Shown in pieces: positions 1 to 7,674 of a stretch of DNA of 8,128 nucleotides (within the stretch, counting starts at the first letter, position 1; every line of letters starts with the position of its first letter). A program made the position numbers and the translations under genes. Source of the stretch: an uncultured Alcaligenaceae bacterium (GTDB lineage Bacteria > Pseudomonadota > Gammaproteobacteria > Burkholderiales > Burkholderiaceae_B); NCBI GenBank assembly GCA_937897265.1, contig CALCPT010000313.1:1-8128 (forward strand), in the 5' to 3' direction. The notes under the pieces were generated by a model. It had not been told where the DNA came from. It worked only from the letters and a program-made list of their open reading frames with translations, and did no database searches.

Positions 1-759
1 TTGGTGATCACGGGCCCGAACATGGGTGGTAAGTCAACCTACATGCGTCAGGTCGCTCTGATCACCCTGCTCGCACGCATCGGTAGTTTTGTCCCTGCAA
101 AGTCAGCCGCCATTGGCCCGATTGACCGGATATTTACTCGAATTGGTGCCGCGGATGATTTGGCTGGTGGGCGCTCGACCTTCATGATGGAGATGATTGA
201 AGCGGCTGCTATTTTGGCTTCGAGTTCAGCACAAAGCTTAGTGTTGATGGATGAGATTGGGCGCGGGACTTCAACCTATGATGGCTTGGCCCTGGCTTGG
301 TCGATTGCTCAACGTCTGGTCACACATAACCGTGCGCTGACGTTATTTGCGACGCATTACTTTGAAATCACCCGCATGCCTAGTGAGCAAGCGAACACTG
401 CAAACGTACACCTGGCTGCAGCCGAATCCCCTTCAGGGATTGTGTTCTTACACGAAGTCAAAGATGGGCCAGCAAGCCGCAGCTACGGGATTCAAGTCGC
501 GCAACGCGCGGGTATCCCACAAGCAGTGATTCGCCACGCGACACGCGAACTAGAGCGACTTGAGGCGCAAGGTGCGCCCACCCCGCAACTCGGGCTGTTT
601 GGCGAAGTTGTGGATGCTGAGGCTCAGGCTGCAGCCGCGGCTGAAATCAGTCAAGCGCAAGAAGCGCTGCAACAGGCGTTAGCCTCGCTTGATCCTGATA
701 CCTTAAGCCCGCGCGAAGCTCTTGACGCGTTGTATCAGCTTAAAAAACTGCAACCTTGA
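1..759 (+). CDS. mutS: DNA mismatch repair protein MutS, C-terminal part (5' end outside window)
   Basis: MutS recognises mismatches and, as an ATP-driven sliding clamp, recruits MutL to start repair. Only the last 252 residues are here. The reading frame is open at base 1, and the TTG there is an internal codon rather than a start, since the mismatch-binding, connector and lever domains must lie upstream. Visible are the Walker A loop GPNMGGKST (residues 5-13), the Walker B/signature segment [12 protein letters not shown] (84-95), the H-loop ATHYFE with His119, and the C-terminal helical tail ending in [15 protein letters not shown] at 196-200 fits the consensus of the beta-clamp-binding pentapeptide known from MutS. 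The gene ends in TGA. A 122-bp gap separates it from roxA on the same strand, with no clear terminator. Family identity is essentially certain. Confidence 0.97.
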   Translation: MVITGPNMGGKSTYMRQVALITLLARIGSFVPAKSAAIGPIDRIFTRIGAADDLAGGRSTFMMEMIEAAAILASSSAQSLVLMDEIGRGTSTYDGLALAWSIAQRLVTHNRALTLFATHYFEITRMPSEQANTANVHLAAAESPSGIVFLHEVKDGPASRSYGIQVAQRAGIPQAVIRHATRELERLEAQGAPTPQLGLFGEVVDAEAQAAAAAEISQAQEALQQALASLDPDTLSPREALDALYQLKKLQP

Positions 760-881
760 CTAACCTTCCATTGAACTTACATCGAAACAGAAGCGTATTG
801 CACGCGCATTCAATTGGATCTACGTAAATATATTGCTTCGAGACAAACGGCAGACCACGCACTAAGAACAGGCTAAACATC

Positions 882-2117
882 ATGCATCCAAATAAACCTC
901 TTGCCTTGCTTGGTGGTTTGACGCCCGCCCAGTTTATGAAAATATACTGGCAACGCAAGCCGTTGGTGATTCGGCAGGCATTCACGGGTTTCAAGCCACC
1001 CGTTTCTACTGCAGCCCTTAAAAAAATGAGTCGCCGCGACGATGTCGAATCGCGTCTTGTGTGGCGCGAGAAAGGACAATGGCAAATGGATCGAGGGCCC
1101 TTTGCGCGTTTACCAAAGGCTTCGGAGCCCGACTGGTCACTGCTGGTGCAGAGTGTTGACATCCAAGACGACGCAGCTTGCGCCTTGATGAATCAGTTTC
1201 GCTTTGTGCCCGATGCGCGTCTGGATGATTTGATGATTAGCCTGGCAACCATCGGCGGTGGTGTGGGCCCGCACTTTGACAGCTACGATGTATTTTTATT
1301 GCAAGGTCAAGGGCGCAGACGTTGGCAGATTAGTCAGCAGCGCGATCTCACACTGATCCCGGACTTGTCACTCAAGATTTTAAAAAACTTTATCCCAGAA
1401 GAAGAATTTGTTTTAGAGCCTGGCGATATGCTGTATCTGCCGCCGCAAGCGGCGCACGATGGTGTGGCGCTAGACAATGATTGCATGACAATCTCAATCG
1501 GCTTTCGGGCACCGGATCAGGCTGCACTGGCCCGCGGGATGCTTGAGGCGGCAGCGGATCAAATCGTGGCACGCGCGGGGCTAGCGAGCGGGCCCTTTGG
1601 CGAACCACCCTTGCCCGGCCCAAAGCTCGATGCCTTGTATCGCGATGCTGGGCAAGAGGCTAGCGCGCACCCCGCTGAAATCCCAGACGGCTTGATTGAC
1701 GCTGCTGTGCAAGCGGTGTCTAAGATTCAATTTAATGCGGCACTGGCACAGCGGTTTTTAGGATGCTGGCTGACCGAGCCGAATCAGGCTGCGGTGTTTG
1801 ATAGTGACTATGGTGATGATGACGATGATCGCGATACGATGCACGATGGCGAGCTTGATGATCAGGCGGAGCAGAGTCAAGAGGCACCCTACACACACTG
1901 GGCGCTCGATCGCCGCACCCGTATGTTGTATCGCGGCAAGCACTTGTTTATTAATGGCGAGGTCGCACCCGTTGCTGCAGAAGCAGGCCTAAAGATTTTG
2001 GCCGACGCCCGCGAACTATCGGGCGCTGACCCTGCCGCACAAAAGCTCACCCCCGAAGCTGTAGATACGCTCACCGAATGGCTGGAGGCTGGGTGGATTC
2101 ATTTAGTGCGCAGGTAA
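882..2117 (+). CDS. roxA: Ribosomal protein uL16 arginine hydroxylase, RoxA/YcfD-type JmjC (cupin) oxygenase
   Basis: This is a predicted Fe(II)/2-oxoglutarate oxygenase. The Escherichia coli homologue YcfD hydroxylates an arginine of ribosomal protein L16. The N-terminus (LLGGLTPAQFMKIYWQRKPLVIR) is the usual opening of the family. The iron triad is His131 and Asp133 (GPHFDSYDVF) plus His192 (PPQAAHDG), very close to the spacing in YcfD. GDMLYLPP precedes the third ligand. The C-terminal part should form the winged-helix-like domain. At 411 residues it is longer than YcfD (about 373). Much of the excess is an acidic stretch at about 306-335, with a run of five Asp, just before the conserved C-terminal THWALDRRTRMLYRG. 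The ATG at 882 has an AGG nine bases upstream. The gene converges on ureG. The family call is strong, but the exact substrate is inferred. Confidence 0.88.
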   Translation: MHPNKPLALLGGLTPAQFMKIYWQRKPLVIRQAFTGFKPPVSTAALKKMSRRDDVESRLVWREKGQWQMDRGPFARLPKASEPDWSLLVQSVDIQDDAACALMNQFRFVPDARLDDLMISLATIGGGVGPHFDSYDVFLLQGQGRRRWQISQQRDLTLIPDLSLKILKNFIPEEEFVLEPGDMLYLPPQAAHDGVALDNDCMTISIGFRAPDQAALARGMLEAAADQIVARAGLASGPFGEPPLPGPKLDALYRDAGQEASAHPAEIPDGLIDAAVQAVSKIQFNAALAQRFLGCWLTEPNQAAVFDSDYGDDDDDRDTMHDGELDDQAEQSQEAPYTHWALDRRTRMLYRGKHLFINGEVAPVAAEAGLKILADARELSGADPAAQKLTPEAVDTLTEWLEAGWIHLVRR

Positions 2118-2151
2118 TTTCGCTCAAAGCACATGAACTGAATTAGGCACA

Positions 2152-2778
2152 TCACTTCGCCGTCAAGCACCCTGCCTTCTCGATAAATTTAATCACCTCA
2201 TCCAAGCCGTCGCCGGTTTTGAGGTTGGTCATCACCCAGGGGCGATCGGCGCGCATGCGGGCGGTGTCATGACGCATGACGTCGAGGTTGGCGCCAACGT
2301 AGGGGGCCAAATCAGTTTTGTTAATCACTAACAAATCGCTGCGTGTAATGCCGGGGCCACCTTTGCGGGGGATTTTTTCGCCGCCTGCCACATCGATCAC
2401 ATAAATGGTGAGATCAGATAAGTCGGGGCTAAAGGTTGCCGCTAAATTATCGCCACCTGATTCAATAAAAATTAAATCCAGATCAGGAAACCGTTTTTGC
2501 ATGCGATCAATTGCTTCAAGATTGATTGAGGCATCTTCGCGAATCGCTGTGTGGGGGCAACCACCGGTTTCGACACCCATAATGCGGTCTGCGGTCAGTG
2601 CCTCGGCAGCCACTAGCAAACGCTCATCTTCTTTGGTGTAGATATCGTTCGTGACGACAGCCAGCTTGTATTGGTCGCGCATGCGTTTGCATAAAACCTC
2701 AACGAGCGTCGTTTTGCCCGAGCCAACGGGGCCACCGATACCAACGCGCAAGGGATTTGTTTGAGTAGAAGCGTTCAT
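2152..2778 (-). CDS. ureG: Urease accessory GTPase UreG
   Basis: UreG is a SIMIBI-class GTPase. It binds nickel, and its GTP hydrolysis drives nickel insertion into urease through the UreD-UreF-UreG complex. At 208 residues it has the usual family length. The P-loop GPVGSGKT is at 16-23, the Cys-Pro-His nickel-binding motif is at 74-76 ([11 protein letters not shown]), the ESGGDNL segment is at 106-112, and the base-specificity motif NKTD is at 153-156. All key residues are intact. The ATG start at 2778 is preceded by AGGA with a 7-nt spacer. It is the last gene of the operon and lies 38 bp after ureF. The stop lies 34 bp from the stop of the convergent roxA, and no terminator hairpin is visible between them. 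Confidence 0.98.
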   Translation of the reverse strand: MNASTQTNPLRVGIGGPVGSGKTTLVEVLCKRMRDQYKLAVVTNDIYTKEDERLLVAAEALTADRIMGVETGGCPHTAIREDASINLEAIDRMQKRFPDLDLIFIESGGDNLAATFSPDLSDLTIYVIDVAGGEKIPRKGGPGITRSDLLVINKTDLAPYVGANLDVMRHDTARMRADRPWVMTNLKTGDGLDEVIKFIEKAGCLTAK

Positions 2779-2816
2779 GGTGCGATCCTAAAATAGTGAC
2801 AACTGCAAGAAAAAAT

Positions 2817-3623
2817 TCAACTTCTAAATAATCGACTGTATTGCGATTCATGTCTGGCGCTCGCTAGAGCCAGGCCAAAGGCTGCCGAGCCAGCGTGTGC
2901 AGGGTCGGTTGAACGCGCAACTTCAATCGCGCGTTCAACATCGCCTTTTAAGCGATGCAGCAACGTCTGACCATCAATCTGCCCCAACGGAATAATCTTG
3001 ACCGCTGCAAGTGCTTGGTTTTCAACCCAGCTCCACAAATAGGCTGTCAACGCCATCGTCTCATCGACTCCAGAGATGGCGGCTAAAGCGGCATACGACG
3101 CGGGATATGTCCACTGCTCAATCGACAACGCATTAAGCGCTGCGCCTTGAGGCCATTGTGCAAACAGCTTGGTCATCGAATGACCCATCTGCACAGACTC
3201 CAGCCTGAACTCAGCGGTTTCGCGCAAGGCATAAAGCTCTTGATTCGCAGTAACCAAGGCCGCCCATTCCTGTTGCAACACCGCACGGTGGCACGCCAAC
3301 CATAACGGCAACTCTTGGCGCGCCAGATTCAAGAGTAGTACGTCTCGAATCCAAACATAGGCTTGATCGACCTGAGTCACCCACCGATCTTCAATTGCTT
3401 GCTCTAAGCCTTGCGAGTAGGCAAAGCCACCAACTGGTAAGGCGGGGCTGGCCAAATGTAGCGCGGCTAACAACGACTGAGTTTGAGTGAGCATCGGGTT
3501 GCCTAGCCTCTCACTCAGTTCAGCGTCAGCAACGCTTGACGAAACCACTTGCGGCTTTGTCTGGCTATCTTTCAGCGCAGGCTGATCTGACTCATGCGCC
3601 TTGGATGGTTGAGGCGACATCAT
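2817..3623 (-). CDS. ureF: Urease accessory protein UreF (possible N-terminal extension)
   Basis: UreF bridges UreD and UreG and gates GTP hydrolysis during nickel insertion. The family core begins at LLAALHLASPALPVGGFAYS (about residues 50-70 from this start) and ends with the typical conserved tail ESQYSRLFRS. The start is uncertain. The twin ATG at 3623/3620 sits 4 bp after the ureE stop, with AAGG overlapping that stop. It would give 268 residues, with about 43 polar Gln/Ser/Lys/Asp-rich residues ahead of the core. An internal ATG at 3494 has an AGG 7 nt upstream (3502-3504) and gives 225 residues, the normal family size. I chose the upstream start because the other junctions of this operon are tight and the same stop/SD/ATGATG layout occurs at ureE. 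The protein is all-helical and cytoplasmic. Confidence 0.94.
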   Translation of the reverse strand: MMSPQPSKAHESDQPALKDSQTKPQVVSSSVADAELSERLGNPMLTQTQSLLAALHLASPALPVGGFAYSQGLEQAIEDRWVTQVDQAYVWIRDVLLLNLARQELPLWLACHRAVLQQEWAALVTANQELYALRETAEFRLESVQMGHSMTKLFAQWPQGAALNALSIEQWTYPASYAALAAISGVDETMALTAYLWSWVENQALAAVKIIPLGQIDGQTLLHRLKGDVERAIEVARSTDPAHAGSAAFGLALASARHESQYSRLFRS

Positions 3624-3627
3624 CACC

Positions 3628-4212
3628 TTACGACTTTGCGCGCGCGTGCGCTGCGATTGAGAGTTCTTCGCCAAGATTGCCCATGGCTTGGTCGTGTTCT
3701 TCAACACCACACTCACTTGCATGATGATGGTGATGATGCCCACCGCCCTGCCCTGCTGCATAGGCACCACCCTCAGGGATAAAGGCCTGCTGCACCACCG
3801 TCACAGTGCCACCCAAGCGTCGTACCATGTCAGCCAGCACAGGATCAGGCTGAATCCACACCGCTTCGGTCGACAGCATTGCGCGCACGTGGCGATTGGC
3901 CAGGTGATAAACAATACGCATCAACTCAAACGGGTTATTCGCCTGAATTCGAAAGAGCTCTTCGACCGCAGCCTGCACGACCACGCGCTCGCCTTGCTCG
4001 CCACACAAGACATCACCATGCAGCATGTGTTCAGTACGCGGCAAGATCACGGCCACCGCGCGCCCATTGGGCAGCATTGCGGCCAAGCGCCAGCGCTGGC
4101 GATCTTCGAGCGTCAGTTCAAGCACTGGCCAAGGCTCTGCCCAAGCCGTGCTTTCGCTGCGCAACTGCGGATCATCGTGCGCACGACGCACGTTCAACAG
4201 GATGGCCATCAT
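3628..4212 (-). CDS. ureE: Urease accessory protein UreE, nickel metallochaperone with His-rich tail
   Basis: UreE is a dimeric nickel chaperone that hands Ni(II) to UreG and the apo-urease complex. The N-terminal peptide-binding-like domain covers about residues 1-75 and the metal-binding domain about 76-145. VYHLANRHV carries His103 and His108, which match by motif and spacing the conserved pair numbered H91/H96 in Klebsiella UreE. The segment usually reading DHVLADM is DPVLADM here, so a secondary metal His is replaced by Pro. The C-terminal tail (about 152-194) holds six consecutive His at 159-164 plus Cys168 and further His residues, which is a nickel store. Twin ATGs start the gene. GGG in the ureC stop region lies 3 nt from the first and 6 nt from the second, so translation may begin at 4209. 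Confidence 0.96.
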   Translation of the reverse strand: MMAILLNVRRAHDDPQLRSESTAWAEPWPVLELTLEDRQRWRLAAMLPNGRAVAVILPRTEHMLHGDVLCGEQGERVVVQAAVEELFRIQANNPFELMRIVYHLANRHVRAMLSTEAVWIQPDPVLADMVRRLGGTVTVVQQAFIPEGGAYAAGQGGGHHHHHHASECGVEEHDQAMGNLGEELSIAAHARAKS

Positions 4213-4217
4213 TCACC

Positions 4218-5930
4218 CTAAAACAAGAAGTAGCGCTGTGCCATCGGCAACGTCTTGGCCGGTGGGCAATCAAGCAAGACACCATCCGCAAAAACTTTGT
4301 AATTTTCAGGGCTCACAGTGATCTTGGGGGTGGCGGCATTGAGCTTCATATCCGCCTTAGTCAAACTGCGAATGCCTTGCACTGCGGCGACATGACGCTT
4401 TAAGCCTAACTCGGCTGGTAAACCTTTGTGGATGGCAATGCCAGACATGAAGGTGATGCAGCTCGTTGCAATCGCACTTTGTGCGGCGCCAAATTGCGGC
4501 CTGAAATGTACAGGCTGAGGGGTAGGGATCGACGCGTTCGGATCACCCATCGCAGCCATCGCAATCTGCCCACCTTTGATTACGGTAGAGGGTTTGACAC
4601 CAAAAAACGCCGGGCGCCACAATACTAAGTCGGCAAATTTACCCACTTCGATTGACCCAACCTCTTTGTCCATCCCGTGCGTAATCGCAGGGTTAATGGT
4701 GTATTTGGCGATATAACGCTTGATGCGTGCATTATCACTCGTTGAAGGATCTGAAAACCCCGCCTCGCTCATTGAGCCACGTTGCTCACGCATTTTGTGC
4801 GCGGTCTGCCACGTACGCATGATCACTTCGCCTACACGTCCCATCGCCTGACTATCAGACGAGATCATCGAAAACGCGCCGATGTCGTGCAAGATATCTT
4901 CAGCGGCAATCGTCTCGCGACGGATGCGGCTTTCAGCAAACGCGATATCTTCGGCGATTGAGGCGTCGAGGTGATGACACACCATCAACATATCAAGATG
5001 CTCATCTAGCGTATTGATGGTAAACGGCCGTGTCGGGTTGGTTGAAGAAGGCAATACATTTGATTCGCCGCAAATCCGAATGATGTCAGGCGCGTGACCG
5101 CCGCCCGCACCCTCGGTGTGATATGTGTGAATCACACGCCCTTTGATCGCATCGATTGTCGCCTCGACAAAGCCAGATTCGTTCAAGGTATCGGTGTGAA
5201 TCGCCACTTGTGTATCGGTTTCGTCCGCAACACTTAAGCAGTTATCGATGGCGGCTGGCGTGCTACCCCAGTCTTCATGCAACTTCAAGCCGACGGCCCC
5301 GGCTTCAATCTGTTCGTGCAAAGGTCCTGGAACAGAAACGTTACCCTTGCCTAACAAACCAATATTGATCGGATAGGATTCCATCGCTTGCAGCATGCGC
5401 GCTAAATGCCAAGGCCCGGGTGTCACGGTGGTAGCAAAGGTTCCGGTCGCTGGGCCCGTGCCGCCACCAATCATGGTGGTCACACCAGAGCTCAAGGCCT
5501 CTTCGATTTGTTGCGGGCAAATCAAATGGATATGACTGTCAATACCACCTGCCGTGACGATCATGCCTTCGGCCGCGATCACTTCAGTCGCAGGCCCAAC
5601 CACAATGGTGATGCCGGGCTGGATATCTGGATTACCGGCTTTACCGATGCCCGAGATACGACCATTTTTAATCCCGATATCGGCCTTGACGATGCCCCAG
5701 TAGTCGATGATCAACGCATTGGTCAGCACGGTATCCACGCAATCTTTACTCATGCGTTGCGACTGCCCCATGCCATCACGAATCACCTTGCCGCCACCAA
5801 ACTTCACCTCTTCGCCATAGATGGTGAAATCTTTTTCAACCATCGCAAACAAGGCCGTATCGGCCAAACGAACACGATCACCCGTTGTGGGGCCATACAT
5901 CTCAGCGTACGCTTGTCTTGAAATCTTCAT
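4218..5930 (-). CDS. ureC: Urease subunit alpha (catalytic)
   Basis: UreC is the catalytic subunit of the cytoplasmic nickel enzyme that hydrolyses urea to ammonia and carbamate. It has 570 residues, full length, from the canonical [18 protein letters not shown] to MAQRYFLF. Every active-site residue is visible, offset by one from Klebsiella numbering. The nickel ligands are His133 and His135 (DSHIHLICP), Lys216 (the lysine carbamylated in the family, GLKLHEDWG), His245, His271 and Asp359 (SSDSQAMG). Catalytic His218 and His319 and the flap Cys318 (VCHHLD) are also present. The ATG overlaps the ureB stop by 4 bp (ATGA), so translational coupling is likely. A GGGGG sits about 10 nt upstream, inside ureB. 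The ureE start follows only 5 bp after its TAG stop. Confidence 0.99.
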   Translation of the reverse strand: MKISRQAYAEMYGPTTGDRVRLADTALFAMVEKDFTIYGEEVKFGGGKVIRDGMGQSQRMSKDCVDTVLTNALIIDYWGIVKADIGIKNGRISGIGKAGNPDIQPGITIVVGPATEVIAAEGMIVTAGGIDSHIHLICPQQIEEALSSGVTTMIGGGTGPATGTFATTVTPGPWHLARMLQAMESYPINIGLLGKGNVSVPGPLHEQIEAGAVGLKLHEDWGSTPAAIDNCLSVADETDTQVAIHTDTLNESGFVEATIDAIKGRVIHTYHTEGAGGGHAPDIIRICGESNVLPSSTNPTRPFTINTLDEHLDMLMVCHHLDASIAEDIAFAESRIRRETIAAEDILHDIGAFSMISSDSQAMGRVGEVIMRTWQTAHKMREQRGSMSEAGFSDPSTSDNARIKRYIAKYTINPAITHGMDKEVGSIEVGKFADLVLWRPAFFGVKPSTVIKGGQIAMAAMGDPNASIPTPQPVHFRPQFGAAQSAIATSCITFMSGIAIHKGLPAELGLKRHVAAVQGIRSLTKADMKLNAATPKITVSPENYKVFADGVLLDCPPAKTLPMAQRYFLF

Positions 5931-6253
5931 TTGTCTAACGCCCCCATCACCAAGCCTCTAAAACCATACACGAGCCGATCACCCGTTAAGGCGACGAGTT
6001 CGACCTCACGTTCTTGACCTGGCTCGAAACGTACCGCTGTACCGGCCGGAATATTTAGTCTAAACCCCGTGGCCTGCGCACGATCAAAACGCAGTGCTGC
6101 GTTGGTTTCTGCAAAGTGGTAGTGCGAACCGATCTGCACAGGCCGATCGCCGGTGTTCGCGACCAGCACTTTGATCAAGGTACGACCAACATTAATTTCA
6201 ATTTCACCCGGCGCTACGATCATCTCGCCTGGAATCATTGGTGTGGAACTCAT
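5927..6253 (-). CDS. ureB: Urease subunit beta
   Basis: UreB is the beta structural subunit, which packs against UreC in the urease trimer. From the chosen ATG it has 108 residues. It contains [16 protein letters not shown] near the start, SHYHFAETN at 43-51, and [13 protein letters not shown] before the C-terminus, all standard for the family. There are three in-frame ATGs, at 6265, 6253 and 6238. I chose 6253 because GGAG stands 6 nt upstream (6260-6263); the ATG at 6265 gives a 112-residue protein but has only a weak GAG ahead of it. The ATG at 6238 matches the shortest family starts (MIPGE) but has no ribosome binding site. The stop overlaps the ureC start. The gene is separate from ureA, as in most Proteobacteria, rather than fused as in Helicobacter. 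Confidence 0.97.
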   Translation of the reverse strand: MSSTPMIPGEMIVAPGEIEINVGRTLIKVLVANTGDRPVQIGSHYHFAETNAALRFDRAQATGFRLNIPAGTAVRFEPGQEREVELVALTGDRLVYGFRGLVMGALDK

Positions 6254-6259
6254 CTTTTT

Positions 6260-6263
6260 CTCC
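6260..6263 (-). promoter_or_regulatory. ureB: Shine-Dalgarno sequence deciding the ureB start
   Basis: GGAG on the minus strand ends 6 nt before the ATG at 6253. It lies inside what would be the first codons if the upstream ATG at 6265 were used (that frame reads Met-Glu-Lys-Lys-Met). No comparably strong site precedes 6265 or 6238, so this site favours 6253. Confidence 0.5.
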
Positions 6264-6282
6264 ATAAGATCTCGACGGATGA

Positions 6283-6585
6283 CTACTGAATCGGCTGATG
6301 AACGGTGACGAGTTTGGTCCCATCCGGAAACGTCGCCTCGACTTGAATATCAGGGATCATTTCAGCAACGCCTTCCATCACGTCTTTGCGACTCAAAATA
6401 TTGCGACCTTCACTCATGAGTTCAGCGACGGTTTTACCGTCACGTGCACCCTCCATAATGGCAGCCGAAATCATGGCAATCGCTTCGGGCACGTTCAGTT
6501 TTAAGCCACGAGCACGTCGGCGCTCAGCCAGCAAGCTTGCCGTAAAAATTAGCAGTTTGTCTTTTTCGCGTGGTGTCAGATCCAT
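6283..6585 (-). CDS. ureA: Urease subunit gamma
   Basis: UreA is the gamma structural subunit of urease. It has exactly the family-standard 100 residues. It begins [23 protein letters not shown], continues with [28 protein letters not shown], and ends in the beta-hairpin region [14 protein letters not shown]. The ATG at 6585 follows AAGGGG with a 5-nt spacer, the strongest ribosome binding site in the operon, which suits a subunit needed in stoichiometric amounts. It lies 34 bp downstream of ureD and 29 bp upstream of the chosen ureB start. Confidence 0.99.
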   Translation of the reverse strand: MDLTPREKDKLLIFTASLLAERRRARGLKLNVPEAIAMISAAIMEGARDGKTVAELMSEGRNILSRKDVMEGVAEMIPDIQVEATFPDGTKLVTVHQPIQ

Positions 6586-6619
6586 AGTTACCCCTTAACA
6601 ACTTTCATTATCTTAATCA

Positions 6620-7531
6620 TCAAGTCGCCCACAAGCGTGGTGCAACAGCTGGCCTACCAAGAACGACAGGGCGCAACTGCGCCCAAGCGTCTTGTAATAA
6701 AAATTTCAGTTCTCGCGGCTCTGCTAACACCCGACCCACTAATAAGCGGGGGTGAAGAATCGTCCAGGCAAACTGCGCAGAGTGCTCGCGTAAGGTTTGC
6801 ACGGTGGCTTCACTGAATGTTTTAGCAGCAGGCAAAACCGCCCACAGCGTTGCACAGGTGTAATGCCCACGCAGACCAATTGGAGAGGCAAACAAGGCAT
6901 CATCGCCTACCAAGGCTAAACGGTCGTGCCAAACTAACTGCCCATCAATCTTGATTTTTAACGATTGACGAAAGTGACCTTCAGCGAACGACTCACCCGA
7001 GGCGTGTCGCCCAAAGATGAGGTGATCCCAACCTAACATTGCCCCGTGCTCACCTACCCTGACGTCGAGATCAGAACGCACACGTGCCCGATTAAACACA
7101 ATAGTTTCTTGAGGTAACCACTCGAAGGCGCCCTGCAAATTAATGTCGATTAACTGTGAAGCCTCGAGCGACGCGTTCGCGCCGTACCACTTTGCCGCAG
7201 AGGGCGTTGTCACCAAACCATGGCTACCCGGTTGACTGTTGATCAGCACTTCAAGTCGATCACCGCCCGCGATACCGCCTGGGGGATGCACGATGATCGC
7301 GTGACAAGGCGATGCGCCTTCTGGGTACAAGGCTTTTTGAATACGCAAGGGCCCGAGGTGCTGATGATTGAGCCTAGTCTTCAGACTGGGGTGCTGAGGA
7401 TCCAGTTGATGAGGGTCGAGGTTGAAATCAAGCGACAGACGTGCCGTCCAAGACGCAAGCGCCGACTCAGCCGCAGGTTGGGCTGAGGGATCTGAGTCAT
7501 TAGACCAATGTCGTTGATCACCGGGATGCAT
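6620..7531 (-). CDS. ureD: Urease accessory protein UreD (UreH)
   Basis: UreD is the scaffold that docks on apo-urease and binds UreF. In known UreD structures it forms part of a tunnel that carries nickel from UreG to the active site. It has 303 residues from the ATG at 7531. Conserved blocks are GPLRIQKALYPEG (about 60-72), HPPGGIAGGDRLEV (82-95), TPSAAKWYG (109-117) and LPQETIVFNRA (139-149). The first 25 or so residues are polar and poorly conserved in type, which makes it slightly longer than many homologues. A TTG codon directly precedes the ATG; ATG is the better start. No convincing Shine-Dalgarno sequence lies upstream (GTGTGTGATTG before the ATG), so expression of this accessory protein may be low. 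It is the first gene of the operon, with the putative NtrC-controlled region upstream. Confidence 0.96.
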   Translation of the reverse strand: MHPGDQRHWSNDSDPSAQPAAESALASWTARLSLDFNLDPHQLDPQHPSLKTRLNHQHLGPLRIQKALYPEGASPCHAIIVHPPGGIAGGDRLEVLINSQPGSHGLVTTPSAAKWYGANASLEASQLIDINLQGAFEWLPQETIVFNRARVRSDLDVRVGEHGAMLGWDHLIFGRHASGESFAEGHFRQSLKIKIDGQLVWHDRLALVGDDALFASPIGLRGHYTCATLWAVLPAAKTFSEATVQTLREHSAQFAWTILHPRLLVGRVLAEPRELKFLLQDAWAQLRPVVLGRPAVAPRLWAT

Positions 7532-7562
7532 CAATCACACACAACGGATAGTTATTCGTCCG

Positions 7563-7577
7563 TCAATTAAAACACCA
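7563..7577 (-). promoter_or_regulatory. Candidate degenerate sigma-54 (-24/-12) promoter of the urease operon
   Basis: The minus strand reads TGGTGT-TTTAA-TTGA against the sigma-54 consensus TGGCAC-N5-TTGC. The -24 GG and the spacing are right, but the -12 GC is GA and the -24 block has two further mismatches. It would start transcription near 7551, about 20 nt before the ureD ATG, and place the two NtrC-like sites around -109 and -132. The sequence match alone is weak; the geometry is the main support. Confidence 0.25.
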
Positions 7578-7651
7578 TCAGGACGAATCTTCGAGCAACA
7601 TGCAAAGAGAATTATCGGACAGCACTAAGGGTGCTCGAAAGAGTTCAAAAA

Positions 7652-7668
7652 TGCACCATTTTGGTACA
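7652..7668. promoter_or_regulatory. Putative NtrC binding site 1 (promoter-proximal)
   Basis: TGCACCATTTTGGTACA matches the enterobacterial NtrC site TGCACCA-N3-TGGTGCA with one mismatch (G to A at 7666). It is a near-perfect 17-bp palindrome centred at 7660, 129 bp upstream of the ureD ATG. NtrC activates nitrogen-scavenging genes from paired sites like this. Urease is a known nitrogen-regulated enzyme in several proteobacteria. The functional assignment is inferred from the motif and context. Confidence 0.6.
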
Positions 7669-7674
7669 TCTCTT

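Noticed and set aside
798..831. Sigma-70 promoter for roxA (TTGCAC ... TAAATA)
   Set aside because: The spacing is about 21 bp and the -10 matches poorly; roxA may have another promoter or be read through from mutS.
740..1162. 140-residue minus-strand open frame over the mutS-roxA gap and roxA 5' end
   Set aside because: It lies mostly antisense to the well-supported roxA gene, has no recognisable domain, and its composition looks like a frame shadow.
1797..1850. GAT-rich repeat tract in roxA as a tandem repeat or phase-variable element
   Set aside because: It is an imperfect run of Asp codons (GAT/GAC mixed), in frame, without uniform repeat units.
3717..3740. ATGATG-rich plus-strand tract as a microsatellite
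   Set aside because: It is the antisense of the ureE polyhistidine codons and needs no separate explanation.
3688..4403. Two plus-strand open frames of 174-177 residues opposite ureE and the ureC 3' end
   Set aside because: They are antisense to ureE/ureC. Their His/Arg/Gln-rich translations are what the complementary strand of these genes would give, with no family signature.
5406..5921. 171-residue plus-strand open frame opposite the ureC 5' region
   Set aside because: It is antisense to the highly conserved nickel-binding part of ureC and has no recognisable motif.
7594..7608. Minus-strand TTGCT (7598-7594) as a sigma-54 -12 element
   Set aside because: The -12 block fits, but the bases at -24 are TC rather than GG.
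7621..7639. Minus-strand GAGCAC-CCTTA-GTGCT as a sigma-54 promoter or third NtrC site
   Set aside because: The -24 GG is AG, and it would place the NtrC sites only about 40-70 bp upstream of the start. As an NtrC site, the GCAC-to-GTGC spacing is 5 rather than 7.
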